Below are positions 13,201 to 26,700 of a DNA stretch of 64,000 bases, piece after piece (position 1 is the stretch's first letter; the number at the start of each line of letters is the position of its first letter). The position numbers were made by a program, and so were the translations under genes. The stretch is taken from positions 21,303,578 to 21,367,577 of the forward strand of contig NC_091014.1 of the NCBI RefSeq assembly GCF_041296385.1, written 5' to 3'. The DNA comes from Aphelocoma coerulescens. Lineage: Eukaryota > Chordata > Aves > Passeriformes > Corvidae. The notes beneath the pieces are model-generated. The model ran no database searches and was not told where the DNA came from. It saw only the letters and a program-made list of their open reading frames with translations.

Positions 13201-15991
13201 TTGTATGAGGGAAGTGTAAGTAAAGCAGCCAACCCAAGAAACAAACAAAAAAATTAGACTGTAGGACCAAGGTAAAGGGCAGATTTCTTTCTATGTCTTA
13301 CCAACAACAGGAAAAACAGATCTGGTGCAACTTAAGCATGGAAAAGAAAATTCAGAAGTAAAAGGAAGTGCAAAGAAATGTGAACAATTATCATCCTGTC
13401 AACAGCCAAGAAAGAAGGAGGTGGAGGTAGTCAGCAAGGAAACAAGACTTGATCCTGCTGAGAAGTTTGCTTTATATATCCGTGTTGTCTCTTTCCTTAC
13501 AAGCTTTTTTGCAAGCATTGCTGAACAGTAATTTAGGCACGTCTTGCACAGTTGGTTCACCTCCCAGCTTTGTAGATGCCAGAACTGAAGTGCATGGAAA
13601 TTAGTATTTGGCTGAGCCTGGAAAAGTAATCAAATGCTGTCAACCCTAACTGTTATGTCCATTCAGCTATACCCCAAATAATAAAGGTATTAGTAAAGGT
13701 ATATCACTTGCTAAAAACATCACAAATGTATTTATTGAGAAAACTGGTTCAGCCATAACCCAGGACCTGGCACAGAATCATCTAACTACTTATGTGGCAG
13801 TTCTCACATGGATACACGAGGCATTTCAGTCTGTAGTTGGTAATCAGCTGTGCCAGAGAATGATGCTACCAAACTGTATTCAATTTTCTGTGTTATAAAA
13901 TTGGAAGCCTTTTTCATAAGAAGCTTGGGACACAAGCCAGAAATCTCACTCACTGTCTCCCTATGTATTCAGACTGAGTCATCAGATTTTCCATGTTTCT
14001 CCACTCAAATGGCACACTGCTTTGGATGGACACAGGTGGTACCATCTGCCACAAGGCTTCTTGAGTTTGTTTGGTTTTGTTTCTTCCTTCTACCTCCTGC
14101 TCATAGCACAACAGCTCTTTTTCAGTATCTTACACTAGAACTAGTCTTTCATGGTATTGATTTGGCCAGCTGGCCAGTCAAAATGGACTGCTTGAACTAA
14201 AGGAACTTGAATACGTAATGCTAGCACAGGTCCTCTAACAGCTGGGGGCCCTTGCAGACTGACCTCAAGCTAAAAGTACTTGGACAGCACAGGGAAATTG
14301 TTTTTTAAAGCTGACAGAAACCATGAGCACCAACAGAGCAAGTGAGTAGGGGGATGCTCACATAAACTAACTTCAGTCTAACAAGGCTAATCTTCCTGTT
14401 TCTCTCTCTACTGCCTTGACAGAGAGAGTCCTGCCATGCATTGCCTGCTGGATTAGGAATCAATCTTCTCTGAACTGCTTTTCTGAGAGGACTCCCTCTC
14501 CCCTCCATAACCTGCAGAAGACAGTGAGAGATTAGACTACTTTTAGCTTTTATCCTGTCCTAATCTGAACTGTCTTAATTGTTCCCACCTTTCACATGAG
14601 ACAATTTCTGCCTTTCAAATCAAAATACACCTTTAGGGGGAAAGGATGAAGACTACCTTGTATGGTTCATGAAGTTAAAACTATCAGGAGGGTCAATGAC
14701 CCAGTAGAAACAGGACAACAATGAACCACCTCCCCATCCTGCAAGTGCCCTCTCCCTCATTAGGCAACTGCACCTCTGTATTCAGGGTCAAGGTCTCATT
14801 TCAAATAGATGATAAACTCAGGCTGACTGGTTGTGTCCAAGTGCAAAATTTTGCAAGTAGATAACATGCTGCCCTGGCACTGCAACTGCCAGGGAGATAA
14901 TGGCTTCTGAAAACAGCGAGGAACCAAGTGTGACACTCGTTCTGCAGTGCCTAAAGCTGATGCTGCTGCAAGTACGAGTAAGAACATATTGAGTCCCTTT
15001 TCTTTTTTTTTTTAATGTTTGCTTCTAGAGCTAAAAACAGATCATAAACCACTTTTCTTTGAGGAAGGCTTTTGTTTGTTTGTTAAAAAGGGCAGGCACT
15101 GGGTCAGGGATAGAAAGTTGTGCTATCCGGTTCCCAGACACAAACCTTACTCCCCTGAGCCTTCAGCTATATGTAACATATGGAGCAGATACTTTTCATA
15201 TAGACTTTTACATGCCCATGTAACTTTTATCTGGCTGTTGAGCTAACAAGCACAGTGCCCTTGATAGGACGGAGCACATAGCATAAAACTACATACTGCT
15301 TTTTGAGCTTAATTTTGAGGGTGGATCTTCACATTTCAGTGTTGGGAAGGCAACATTACAACACTGACACCATGCCCATACGGAAACAGGATATATAACA
15401 TAATGTTAAAAACTTTAGGGTGATATCAAATGTCAGCCTAATACTCTAAACATTGCAGTGTATTTACATCTCTAATTAACCCAGTATCACACTACTACAC
15501 TCCAATATCTGGCCAATGCATTATCTTCCCTCGCCTTCAATTCTCTAGCTTACATGACTCTTGGTCATCTCCACTCTGCCCTCTCCACCTCCTTGACCAC
15601 AGACAGCAGATTCTACTTCTAGCACATGAGCTCCTGAATTTTATTACTGACTTCCTTTCTCCTCTGCTTGGCTCACTGCTATTCTCTTGGCTGTCTCTAG
15701 ACAGCACTTTTTCAGAATGTGAGGACACCAACTTTTTTTCTGAAGCCTCTCCCTTTATTTTGAGAGCAAATGGAGCCAAGGCCAGCCACCGTGACACACC
15801 ACCTCCATGCAAGGGACCTATTTGTGCAACCTGGTGGTCTCCCAATGATGCAGGATGCTCCCCATGTCATGACCATCACCTAGTGCAGGGGACAGGAGAC
15901 AGACCAGCATTACACACCAGAACAATGTTTACTCTTGGTTTTCCAGGAATTCAGCATGATACTGCCATAGCCAAATTTTTAAATTACCCAA
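7242..15991. other. Unassigned non-coding stretch
   Basis: No coding gene, RNA gene or repeat family could be assigned. Noted within it are an AT-rich 28-bp inverted repeat at 8744-8771, a pyrimidine-rich patch at 9120-9240, and a polar 102-codon minus-strand open frame near 15.5-15.8 kb that resembles no family I know. The sequence is AT-rich with few CpGs throughout. Confidence 0.5.
8744..8771. repeat. Perfect 11-bp AT-rich inverted repeat
   Basis: AATTAATTATC and its exact reverse complement GATAATTAATT flank a 6-base spacer (TTAAAT). The arms contain TAATTA cores, the usual homeodomain-binding core. AT-rich palindromes of this size can arise by chance, so only the symmetry itself is certain. 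Confidence 0.85.
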
Positions 15992-16499
15992 TGTCCTGGT
16001 TTTGTCCAGGACAGAGTTAATTTTTTTGCAGTAACTGTGAGGGGGCAGAGCTTGGAGCTGTGTGGGTATGTTTAGGCTGTTATTCTATACCATCCACATT
16101 ATCACTGTCATGGGGTGGGGGGGAGGAAATAGGGGAATCTTACTTCTGGGAAGAAAAGCGTGGCTTTGGGTCACACAAAAGAGTGGCAGGTTGGCTATCA
16201 TTAATTTTCTCAGGTGAGCATTTATTTGCCTGTAAATCACCCTCATTTTGTATACTTTTGTTATTAATACTGTAGCTCTAACTGTTCATTTTTTATCTCA
16301 TTCCTGTCTCCAGTAAGTTGTTTCTTATCTCAACCTGTAATTTTCCCCTTTTTGTGTCTCCAATTCTCAACTCCATCCCGGAGTGGAAAGGGCAAAGAAG
16401 GTGGGGGGAGCAAGTGAGTGGTTGGTTGGTTTGGAAAGAGTCTTGGGGGTGGGGGGGACACGTACCTGGAGAGTGCTGTTCCATTCCTAAACCATGACA
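15992..16499. mobile_element. Solo LTR of an avian endogenous retrovirus (ERVL-like)
   Basis: The element starts TGTCCTGGTTT and ends AAACCATGACA. These ends are inverted copies of each other at 10 of 11 positions and give the canonical TG...CA of a retroviral LTR. It is flanked by CCCAA on the left (15987-15991) and CCCAG on the right (16500-16504), a 5-bp target-site duplication with one change; 5 bp is the length typical of ERVL insertions. The opening block, TGTCCTGGTTTTG followed by CAGGACAGAGTTAATTTT, is characteristic of a family common in bird genomes. No internal gag/pol sequence or second LTR is present, so it is a solo LTR left by recombination. Orientation is not certain. G-rich tracts occur inside (around 16114-16125 and 16444-16457). 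Confidence 0.85.
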
Positions 16500-18645
16500 C
16501 CCAGAATTCAAAATTAACCAGAGCTCACAAGTTCAGTTTTCCCTTCCCTTTCCTACTGCTTCAAAGTCCTAAAATGATATTACTGTTTCCCTCAGTTCTC
16601 ATATAGTCCTCTTTTTCTTTGATCCTTTGGCCTCTGTGGGACAGGGAAGAGAAGAGGTATAGAAACTTATGGGAGAATGAAGCAGGCTGCCATCTGTGTT
16701 TGTGCTGACCCTAAAAACCAGTATAAACCTAGACCAGTTAAACTAGTTTGCATTCACTAGCAGTTTTCAAAGTACTGAAGAAGCTCGATCATTTCAAAAT
16801 ATCAGTAAGCATTTCACTGGCAAGAATTGTTCCGGTGTTATGCAGACTTACAGGTAGCTCTGTACTTGCCATGAAATATTCTACAGCTGCTGCTTTAGTT
16901 TAAAACAATCCCAGCAACACCAACCACCCCCTCTTCAGAACACAGCTGATAACTACTAACTGAAGAACACAAAAATTCACCAAAATTGTTCTACAACCAC
17001 TACTGCTCAATCAAGGTAAATGGTATGACATCCAGGGACACTGCTTCAGAGCCTTACACCTCAAAAAAGAAAATCAGTATCTGTTATATTACATTCTCCC
17101 TTTCATCTTCATGTCATTGAAGGCATTCCACAGGCAGTTTTACTTCTGACAGCACTGATTTTCAATCAATCTGCTCTGGCCTGGATTTGAAATAGGATAC
17201 TACATGAAATTGGATCCTGGTAGCCTCAAACATGCCCGGGCTTGCACAGGAGGTTAAACAAAATGAAAAAGAAAGGCTTTTTAAAACACAGGGTGCTAGT
17301 AAAACCGATTTTAGTGTCCCTTCATTTCTCTGAACTGGAAGTAACATATTACCTCTATAAAATCTTTTATACCAAGTTCTTGGAATTCTTTATTTATACA
17401 ATGCCATTGGTGCACACCTCACCTTAGAAATACACATTTTAATAGTCAACCAAAGTGATACAAACCACCAAAGTAAATAAGACTACTTTAAAATTGGCTT
17501 CACTACCTTTCCCCATATATCTGGGCCAAACTAGGGCCCAGTCCTGCAGTCTCTTTCATCATGTAGTCAGTACTCACACAAGAATTTGAAGGTTTACTCC
17601 CTGAATTACAGAATGCAGCCTACCTTACTGGAAGAAGGACCAGGCATGACAGTGGGAGTGTGAAAAAGGAGAGGAAAAAATGTGAAGTGTAGGAAGGTAA
17701 AAAGGAGCAAAGACTGTTAAATGAGGAATGTGGCACGGATAAGGGAGAATAAGATGCATAAAGAAAGCAGCAAATGATGGTGTAGATTACAAGAGGAAAG
17801 GCATAAAAGAATGAAAATCTTATCCTGAGCACTACAAGGCTTTAAAAGCATTTGTGTGACATTGAACAAAGTACAGGAAGAATTTGGAGAGAGGAGAATT
17901 TTATTTTTAATTTTATTTAAAAAGTAAAAATCACCCAAAATTTACTTCCCACTCCTCTATCATCCTGCACTGAGATGTCTGTTCCTCTGAAGTGGGGTAT
18001 GAGAGGATGTGAGGACTACTGGCATGGTGAGCCAGGCAAGCCTCACCTGAGACTAGCTGGATGGATCAGTGAAGTTTCTGGTATCTTCCTTGATAGTGAC
18101 TGACTTTTCCCATGATAGCCTATCGCACTGCAAATTTTATTCTTCTCTTTGTTTCTAAAAGTGCAAAAGGGAACCACTACAAAGCCTGGCTGGAAGCTTG
18201 AGTGAAATTTCTTCCCCATTGAGAAATGTATAAAAATCACAACCTTCTCATTAATACTACAGTGGCTTGGCTGTGCCTCTTGCTGGACAGATCAGAAAGC
18301 ATCACAGCAATCCAGTGTTAAAACACCAGGAATGTCTCATTTGTCCATCAAATCCGATGAACAAGGTGAATCTCTGCCTAATTACAAGCAATATAAGAAC
18401 ACTTCCCTCCTTCAAATCAGGCAGAAGGGCTCTTCTCATCTTCAGTGCCTCTCAGAGAATCAGCCTGACTGCCTCCCCACTCTCCCTTGCTTTCTCTGTG
18501 ACCTGTCTTCCTAATCTGGAATCCTTCAAAGCTGGGAACTGGACCCCCTGCCTTGATTCGCATCATCTGCACCGATTTATGTTATCAAGCCAGGCCAGCT
18601 GGCTGCCACACCCAAAGAGCCCATACGCCCTGATACTGTGCACTC

Positions 18646-18702
18646 AAGAAAAAAAAACAAACCAAAAAACCCCCCAAACAAACCCCCACCCCGCCCGAAC
18701 TA
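18646..18702. repeat. A/C-rich low-complexity tract
   Basis: Runs of A interrupted by C, then C-rich sequence, make up this tract (a nine-A run followed by CAAACC, AAAAAACCCCCC and CCCCACCCCGCCCG). It might be a decayed poly(A) tail of a retroposed element. No parent element is recognisable just upstream. Confidence 0.8.
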
Positions 18703-19194
18703 AAAAAGCACAAGAGTCTAGCTTGGCTTGGCCTGCCAGGTTAAAACTTGCTCTCTCCTTGTGAGCTTAATCTACCTGCGGCTGCTGGGCACAGACACTT
18801 CCCTGGCTGTAGCTGCTCTTTTGGTGGGTGAACCCCTCTCCTGCAAATATTTCAGAGGTATTTCTAGGCTGGGGAAGGGTACAGGCTACTGTTTCTACTT
18901 TACCAGGAAAGATACATATGTTGACACTTGTTAAAAAAAGAAACCATTCCAAACAGCGATAGGAGCTGGCTCGGGCTGATACGGCCCTATCTTGCAGAGC
19001 AGGTCACAGCAGGTTCTTTAATCGCCGGCTCTGCAAACACTGATTCACCCCCACCTCTCCACGGGACCTTAACTTGCCCGGTGCTCCCGAGCAGAGGACG
19101 AAGGCATCTGAAAGTACTGACAGCGAATGGCTGGGCAAACTCCCAGCTGATCTGATGGTTCAGCCAACTTCAGTTCCTCCCTTACTAACAACCA

Positions 19195-19262
19195 CCTTTT
19201 TTATTTTTTTTTTTTTAATTTTTGTTTGTTGCTTTGTTTGTTTTTGGTTATTTTTCCCCCCC
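19195..19262. repeat. T-rich low-complexity tract
   Basis: A run of T's near 19204-19216 is followed by TTTG-type units and a final TTTTTCCCCCCC. It is simple, low-complexity sequence with no gene content. Confidence 0.85.
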
Positions 19263-22200
19263 TAAAACTTCTTTCTTTCATGTTTACATGGGGCATGAGC
19301 TACGGGAATAAGTGCTTGTTCAGTTCAAGCACTTTTTCTTCCGCCAGCAGAGCAAACTGTGTTTGGATGCACACGAAGGGAAAGGCAATATTTATAAAGG
19401 AAGTTCCCACATTTCCTCTTCAAACAAATCACTTCTGGCTGGTTTTGCAATTACAGACCTACCGTAAAAAGGGGGTGGAGGAATAAAAAAACATTGGGTA
19501 TATTATTTCCTTTTAAAGTCACTTCCTTTTGAAAAGCAAGCTTCCAGAGAGGAAGGAGTTAAGCACTCAGGACAAACTGTCAAGTTTTCAGTAACTAATT
19601 TACTCTTCCTGTAGGTCTGGAGGAAATCCACAGCTGCCACAAATATTCCTTGCTCATTTCAATACTACTTGTTGTGAAATGGATTTTAATGGCCAAGCAA
19701 AGCCATCCAAACCGCAGATGTAATTAAAGCCACTGAAACTGGCTCCATAGAAGGATGGGAAGTGCCCCTTGCCCTATTTTGGGGCAGATGCCATGGTACA
19801 GGCTGGCAGGGTGGCAGTAATACCAGGACACCTCGGCCTCACCCTTGTCACAGCATACAGTGTTTCTGCTGAGAGGATGGATCCTGCTCACTGGGAGGGC
19901 AGCAGGGCTTATGACAGACGACGTGCAGCAGGCAATGCACAGGGAGCCAGGAGTGTCCTGCAGCCGGGGCTGGCAGCTGCCTGTGCTGTCAGTGAACTGT
20001 GCACTCCAGCGCAGGGCCTCTGCAGGGCAATGCTGGGTCCATCTGGAAGCATTTGCTCTCACCCGGTTTTCATCCCATGCCCTGCTCCCTGGGTTATAAA
20101 GCTCTACCACCCCAAACCCACTTGTTTGTAGTGCTACAGTGTTAAAAACCTCTTCATCCATGGGCAAACTGTATTCAACAAGCTAATTTCCCTCCACACA
20201 TGGTGGCTAAAGTCTGCAACACTAGCATAGGAAGTAAAGATTTTTCTGACAATTCACAATAAATCAGCTTCCTATTTGTACTGGCATACCTTCATTTCTT
20301 CTGCAGTGAGTCAAGCTACTAGTCTACCCAAAAGGTTGCTAGTCCCCTGGTATTAAAATCTGTATTAGATCCATACCCAGCAAAGGAAAAATAAAGTTTT
20401 CCCGAAACTCTTATCCAAAGTGTGGGAGGATGGAAAATAAGGTCAGCATACCTTGCTGGAAATAGTTCTCAAGATAAAAGATATGATTGCTCTGGCACTA
20501 ATGTCTCCCTCCTCCTTCCTTCCCTTCCTCAGTCACAGTGAGGTGCAAATGCCTTAGGAAACTCCCTGTCCCTACTATGCACTTTTTTTCATGTTTAATC
20601 TTAGATTAGAACACAATTGGATTTGGACTTGATTAACCCTTCAGGCTATATTCCCACACCTTTGAGTTACTAATTTCATTTGATAACAGCTGCAGAAAAC
20701 TAGCTCCATATTTTTGAAGTTAAATCACTGCCAAATTCTGCTTTCCGGTGCCAGCTGCTCAAAATAAGTCTAAAAAACTTTCCAAAACAATTATATTTAA
20801 ATTATTAATTAACACCACATGGAATATTATGATTAAAATCAATTAGTTTATGCAAAGATATCTACAAACCTAAAACACAGTAACAGTGAAAGAGATTCTT
20901 TAGTTGATGAATAATTAATACAGCTTTTCATTTGTTTCACCTCACATGCCAAGTAGCACAAAAGGAAAGTCATTAATGCAAGTAGATAACAGAGGTAACA
21001 ACAGCAACCATTGCACATTTATAGTCACTAAACTATTTCAGTGAAAAGTTTGTAGGACCAAAAATACCCCTGCAATATCAGGTTCAGAACAATCTAAAAC
21101 AGAGTTTTGACCATCTGGATGAAACAAAGAAAAGCAAAGCAGAGCTGCCTCCTCAGCTTTTTTGCTGTACATAAGAAGCGAGATCTGTCATCAGCTGTAA
21201 CAAGTTAGGTCCTCTGAAACCTCTGTCTTCAGACCTGCAAGATTCCTGAAAGTGGCTTGTCTCACTGCCCTCCCATTTCTGAAAGCAAAACACCATGGTT
21301 TGGCCAATTACCTCCACGTTTTTACCATGAAGGCATGTGATTTTATACCCACACTCATACTGTTTCCTCTCAGGAAACAAAAGAAGCATTTTTCCAGTCT
21401 GACATGCTCCAGGTTTCTCGGCAAAGCACAACACTTCTTTAAAAAAACAGTGGGTTTTGCTAAACAGTGTTCAGATTTCCTGGGGATTACCAGAACTACA
21501 TACTTCTTATTAAAATGTGCTCCAGTGACATGAGATGATGTCAGCGGAAGAACAGCATAAATCATTAATTGCTGCAAAACTAAAAGCTTAGCATGTGATA
21601 TAACATTCCTTGATTATTTGTGTTGGAACCAGCAAGCAGTTGCCATTATGCCACTGGTCTAACACTACTCCACTTTCATCCTACTTAACCATTTATCTCC
21701 AGATAAAACTTTACACCATTAAAAAAAAAGAAGTTAGATTTGTACATGTTTGTTTTTATTTTCAAAATTACTCAGAGTATCTCTTCACAGAAATGTCAGA
21801 GATTAAAAAAGTATTTGCGGTGGGAGAACACTCATTGCCATTTAAATGTTGAATTACAGCAGAGCACTAAGAAATGACGTAGGTGTTTGATCAAAGAGCT
21901 TCCTGCATTGTCTATTAACAGCTCCTCTGTGTGAGGCAACAATGGGGATATTTTCACACTGTGCAAACACTAACTGCAACACATTTCTGCTCCAAATAGG
22001 AGGCTCACCTGCTTCCCTTAATACACAACATACCTTCTCATTTCTCATTACATTACTCTTGCTGCCCTTTTTTTGTGCTTTTTCCCATAGCCTCCTCTAT
22101 ATCCCATCAGCTGAAAACAGAACCAATAACATTAGGCTTGAACTTCCTACCTCCTGACACTAGCAGACTCAAAAATCTAGACAAAACAAACTGTCCCATT

Positions 22201-23767
22201 TCTGCATTATCTGTGCATTGATTTCAGAATCCAAAACCCTTCTGGTCATGAATGAGAAATGATGTGGCTTCCTTCATGATAAACGATGCAACTTTCTCCA
22301 AACAAAGGTTATCCAACTGTGATGCAGAGCCTGCCTTGCCTGGGACTGTCTTGTAAATGGAAAAAAATTCCACGAGACTCATCTTCACCTACCTCTTAGG
22401 GTACTGCAAGTGAAAGATTTTCCATTCCAGTGACCTGCTTTCCTTGCAGCACCTCTTGTTGCTGGGTCAAAACTTTTACACTCCTCCTAATTCCACGCCT
22501 GCAACCAATATGCACTGCTACCAACCCATCAGCATGTACTTTTCATATCTTTCAAACAGATGGTAGTTTGGGAATGAATTACACTTGGTTTCACAGTCAG
22601 CCCAATCCCAGGCACAGTGTTATCACCACAAACAAAAGAGCCCACAGATCTGCTTCATTTGGCCGTAAAGGTCTGCTCTACTTTTGCACTGGTAAAGTAC
22701 TTAATGGACAAGACTGTGGCTTAAATATTCCCCAGACCAGGTAGACTTTTTAAAAAGCAGCACTAGTTCACTCCACTTAAAGGGAAAAATGATCCTTTGC
22801 CTGAGAAATACCCTCTCTTCAGCTGTGTTTGGGTCCCTGTGGCTGCAGAACTGCATGGAAGATGTGTGAACTGAAAGTGATGTCAGAAAGGCAATGCCAT
22901 GGTCTTCTTACTGGCATGAAACCGATTTTGTAACCTATGTTGAAAGAGCTCTTGACATGCTATGGTTTGGAACATGCCTGCATTATGTCTGTGGCCATAA
23001 ACTGGCCAGTTTTGATTTTTGGGTCTCAGCAATAGCAAAGTAGCTAGAAACAAGTGGTTTTGCCTCTACTTACAGAGTGTTATAGTGAAATGGGATCCTG
23101 GCTGAATGCAACAATTTTCCCCCTCCATAAAGAAGCTGCAGTTTTTCTCAGTATTTCTTCTCTCTCTAGAAACAGTGTGCTAGGAAATCACTTGCACTGT
23201 AGGACTCACAGAACCCCATGGCAAAGCCGTCTCTAATTGGCACACCTATCTGCCCATCTCACCCAACAAAAGAAAGCATTAATCCACATCTTCAAGAATT
23301 CAATAAGTCATTTAAGCAGGTCAGGTACCTAATGGGCTGTCAAGTTCAGGCTGTCTGTCTCTCTGTCTTCCTGGCTCCTCAAGTTCCCAGACCTTGACTG
23401 AGGGTCCTCAGGAGCTGGGTACTTTGTTTTCCTGCCAGAGCACTATGAAGGCTAGAGCACAGGTGACTGCTTTGCAAATTTAAGTTGGGATGACATATTC
23501 TGGCTTCATTGAAAGAGAGAGGGGAAAAAAAGCAGCCAGGAAAAGGTACACAGCAAGGCCTGGGAAATATACTAAGGATGCTGTTTGTCCTGTATTACTC
23601 CTCTATTGAAGTATCAATAGAATGTGGATATACATTCAGTAGTCTGCATTGTGCTTTTTGATCCTAACCTTACTATGACTACTGTAGTTGCAGGACACCT
23701 CACAGCAAGGATAATTGTGTGTAAACACTGTGTGGCATAGAGTAGTATTAAATGGTATATAGAGTGT

Positions 23768-23797
23768 ATGTATATATATATATATTATTATATGTAT
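23768..23797. repeat. (TA)n microsatellite
   Basis: TGTATG is followed by about eight TA dinucleotides and an imperfect TTATTATATG tail. It is a short, probably variable dinucleotide array. Confidence 0.9.
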
Positions 23798-26700
23798 AAT
23801 ACACACTAATAGGTTTAGTAGTACTAAAGGTAGAGAGCACAATTGTACACATTCCCCAGGCCTTTCTCTAGGCCATGAGTTATGGGGTGAGGTTGAAGAC
23901 TACAGTCTGGAATGCAGAAACATTGCTACAGCTCCCAGAAATTTCCAGGAGGTACACGAAGAGGAGGGAGCCCTTCCAGATTCGATGGGACGCAGCCCGC
24001 TGCACATACTTGTGTTTGAACAGCCTCGTAAAACCAAAACATTTTTTTCCAAACAGATCACAGGTCACGTAAGCTTCCCAAGGGATATATTGGTTACAGA
24101 TGTTTTCATGTAATAAAATATTCCACTCAACTGCAGTATTTCTAACTGATAATGCTAAAACTAAATTACCCTTGTCTAATGGTTATGTCCCCAATGTACT
24201 CCTTACCATGGTAAACACTGGCTCATTTGTTACCATTTAGCCACATAAAATTTATTTTTTTTATATGAGCATGCCACAAAGATAATGTATTTCAAGTTTG
24301 CAAGAACTACTTGAACTTTTCAATAATATATACCTAAAATTAACTTTTTTTGCATATTTCTAGAATAAATTATACCTCTAAGTTTCAGCATTATCATATA
24401 AATTTGCATTTAAAAGTTATCTCATTCTTTAAACATGAGTGATTCTAATAATTTTCCAAGATTTAGCTCTTGAACTTGGAATATTTAAGAAAAATCACTC
24501 GATTGCCTGAATGGTATGATACTAATAATGAAACTTTCAATTTGAAGTCCTCCTGGCAGAGTCGTTAGGAAAGGTCATTGTGATGGTATCTCTAAAATGA
24601 TCGAGTAGTTAAAAAAAAAGAAAATTTAAAATAGGAAAAGGGGAGAAGGAGATAATTGTTTCTATTCAAAATATGCTTACAATATAGCACTAACAAGGAT
24701 GGCTATAAAAAAAAGAAAGAAAAAAATTTGAAAAGGAAACTTAAGTAGTCTTTGACCATAACAAGGAGCCTCCCTCAAACCAGGGAAGCTCATGCAGTTG
24801 TATGGGACTACATCTCTATGAAAACTACCACCTCAGCATTTTTGTAGAAAAGATTAGATAATTAGGCTTGAGATATCCATTCATCACTGCTCTCCTCTTT
24901 GGATCATCAAGATACTTATGCTTGGATTTCAAATAGAGGCATTAAGAGCAGTGGAACAAAGTGACTCTTGATGTCCTATAATTGTTTCTATGTTGCCACT
25001 TCACAGACAAAGTCAACCTGGTCTGATTAGGGTTCAGTAAGACTGGAAACATAACAGGGGCAGAGTGTCCTCTGTGGAAGGAGACATGAGCCACTTAGAA
25101 CTACTGGCGTTATTATTAAAAGTAGAATCTGTCTATTTTTAAGAAAATCTGGGAGTTAGTAAAAATTGGAAGTAGGCTGTCTAGACTAGATTAAAGAAAA
25201 AGAATTCTTCCTCAAACTCCACAATGCCATGATCCAGGTATTCAGTGCTTTAATGCTAATGTTCTGTGTTTGGTAAAATATTGTATCCTTTCTGAGCTAA
25301 CTGTAGTCACCAACCTTGATAAGCAAGTTTTGCTGTTATCCAATTCAAATGTATGCTTGTTCTTGGTAAAGTAAGACATCACTCTGTATTGCTGCAGAGG
25401 TCAGAAGCATGCTTTAATGACGTGTTATTGGGGAAAGTATGGGAGCATTTCCCTCCACTTCTCCATCCCAACTGAAAGGATAACTTGTTCTGCAGCAAAT
25501 CACTTGAGGAAAAATTTAATTCAGGTTGATGGAGATGCTTTCTAAACACAGCATGGCTGAACCTGACCTGAATACCCTGTTTGGAAAAGGACTTTGCTTT
25601 GGTTCCAAGCAACATGCCAGGAAAACTTTACTCAGCTGACATTTTTACCATAGTCCTGCTTATCTGCCTATCACTCTACTTCTCATCATCATATTTGATT
25701 AACTGTCTATTTATTCGGAGGCTGATGAAGTAATTAAGATAGCTCCCATGTACAGGAGGCAACAATGGTTCTCTGATGGCTCTGGCATTCGGGAGGGAGG
25801 TTATGCAGCACACGAAATGCAAAGCAACAGCCCTGTTCTCATGGCTCAAGATAACATCCAGGATAGGAACAAAGCAGTGCTTTGTGACAAGTCATTTGCT
25901 TTCTGGAAAAAAGTACAATCCAGTTTTTCTAAGCAGATGCTCTCACACAGAAAACAGAAGCCCGATCTGATGATATTTGAATTTTTTAACTGATTTAACA
26001 GCTTTTAGGGTGGTATGACTAAACAGCAGTAAGAGCAGTGATTTTTGTGCAGCAATAACTTAAAAACACATGAGTCTTAGAAATTCAAATACTCCTTTCC
26101 TCTTCCCTTAAAGAGCCTTTAGCACGGTAATCTGGCCTAATGGGAAAGTGACTAGCTTTCTGGAATCAAAATCACCTGGATGCAGAAGTGGACCTGATCT
26201 GCCAGCACTGCCCCCAGGAGCTGTGCTCCTGTCGAGCAGCAGAATGCTGCCCCTTGAGCACTGGCTACCACAGTACCTTCCTCGAGCTTCCCTTTTCCCT
26301 TGTTATTTTTGCTGGTCGCCACGAAAAACCTCAGCTAGCTGACATTAAGCCCTTGGCAGAAAATCCCTATTTATGTTAGCGCATGTATAATGTGAGTAGC
26401 AGCAAAGAGCACAAACAGAACAACCTAGAAGCTCATCTACGGGAGGGGATGTAAGCAAAGCAAAACTCTTGAGAGGTTTTGCAATTCCTGACTCACATAT
26501 GAACATACAGCTTGCAGGGTAAAGAGTCATTATTTAAAATCCGTTTTTTGGTATGTTTTGTGGTATCTTTTTCTTGTCCTAGTTGTTAAGGAGAGCACCC
26601 AGAATGCATAGCTAACTAAGATGTCTTATAGTGTCATTTGTCTGTTGCTCATCTTCCTCCCTTCCCCATTCCCTTTACCTATGCAGTCAATACCATACTC

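Noticed and set aside
19724..20167. 147-codon minus-strand and 120-codon plus-strand frames over the same DNA
   Set aside because: Both strands being open together in a GC-richer patch indicates stop-poor composition, not two genes.
26188..26379. Cys-rich plus-strand frame (CQHC...CSC...CC) considered as a zinc-binding or secreted peptide
   Set aside because: Cys spacing matches no known domain, there is no signal peptide, and the frame is only 63 codons.
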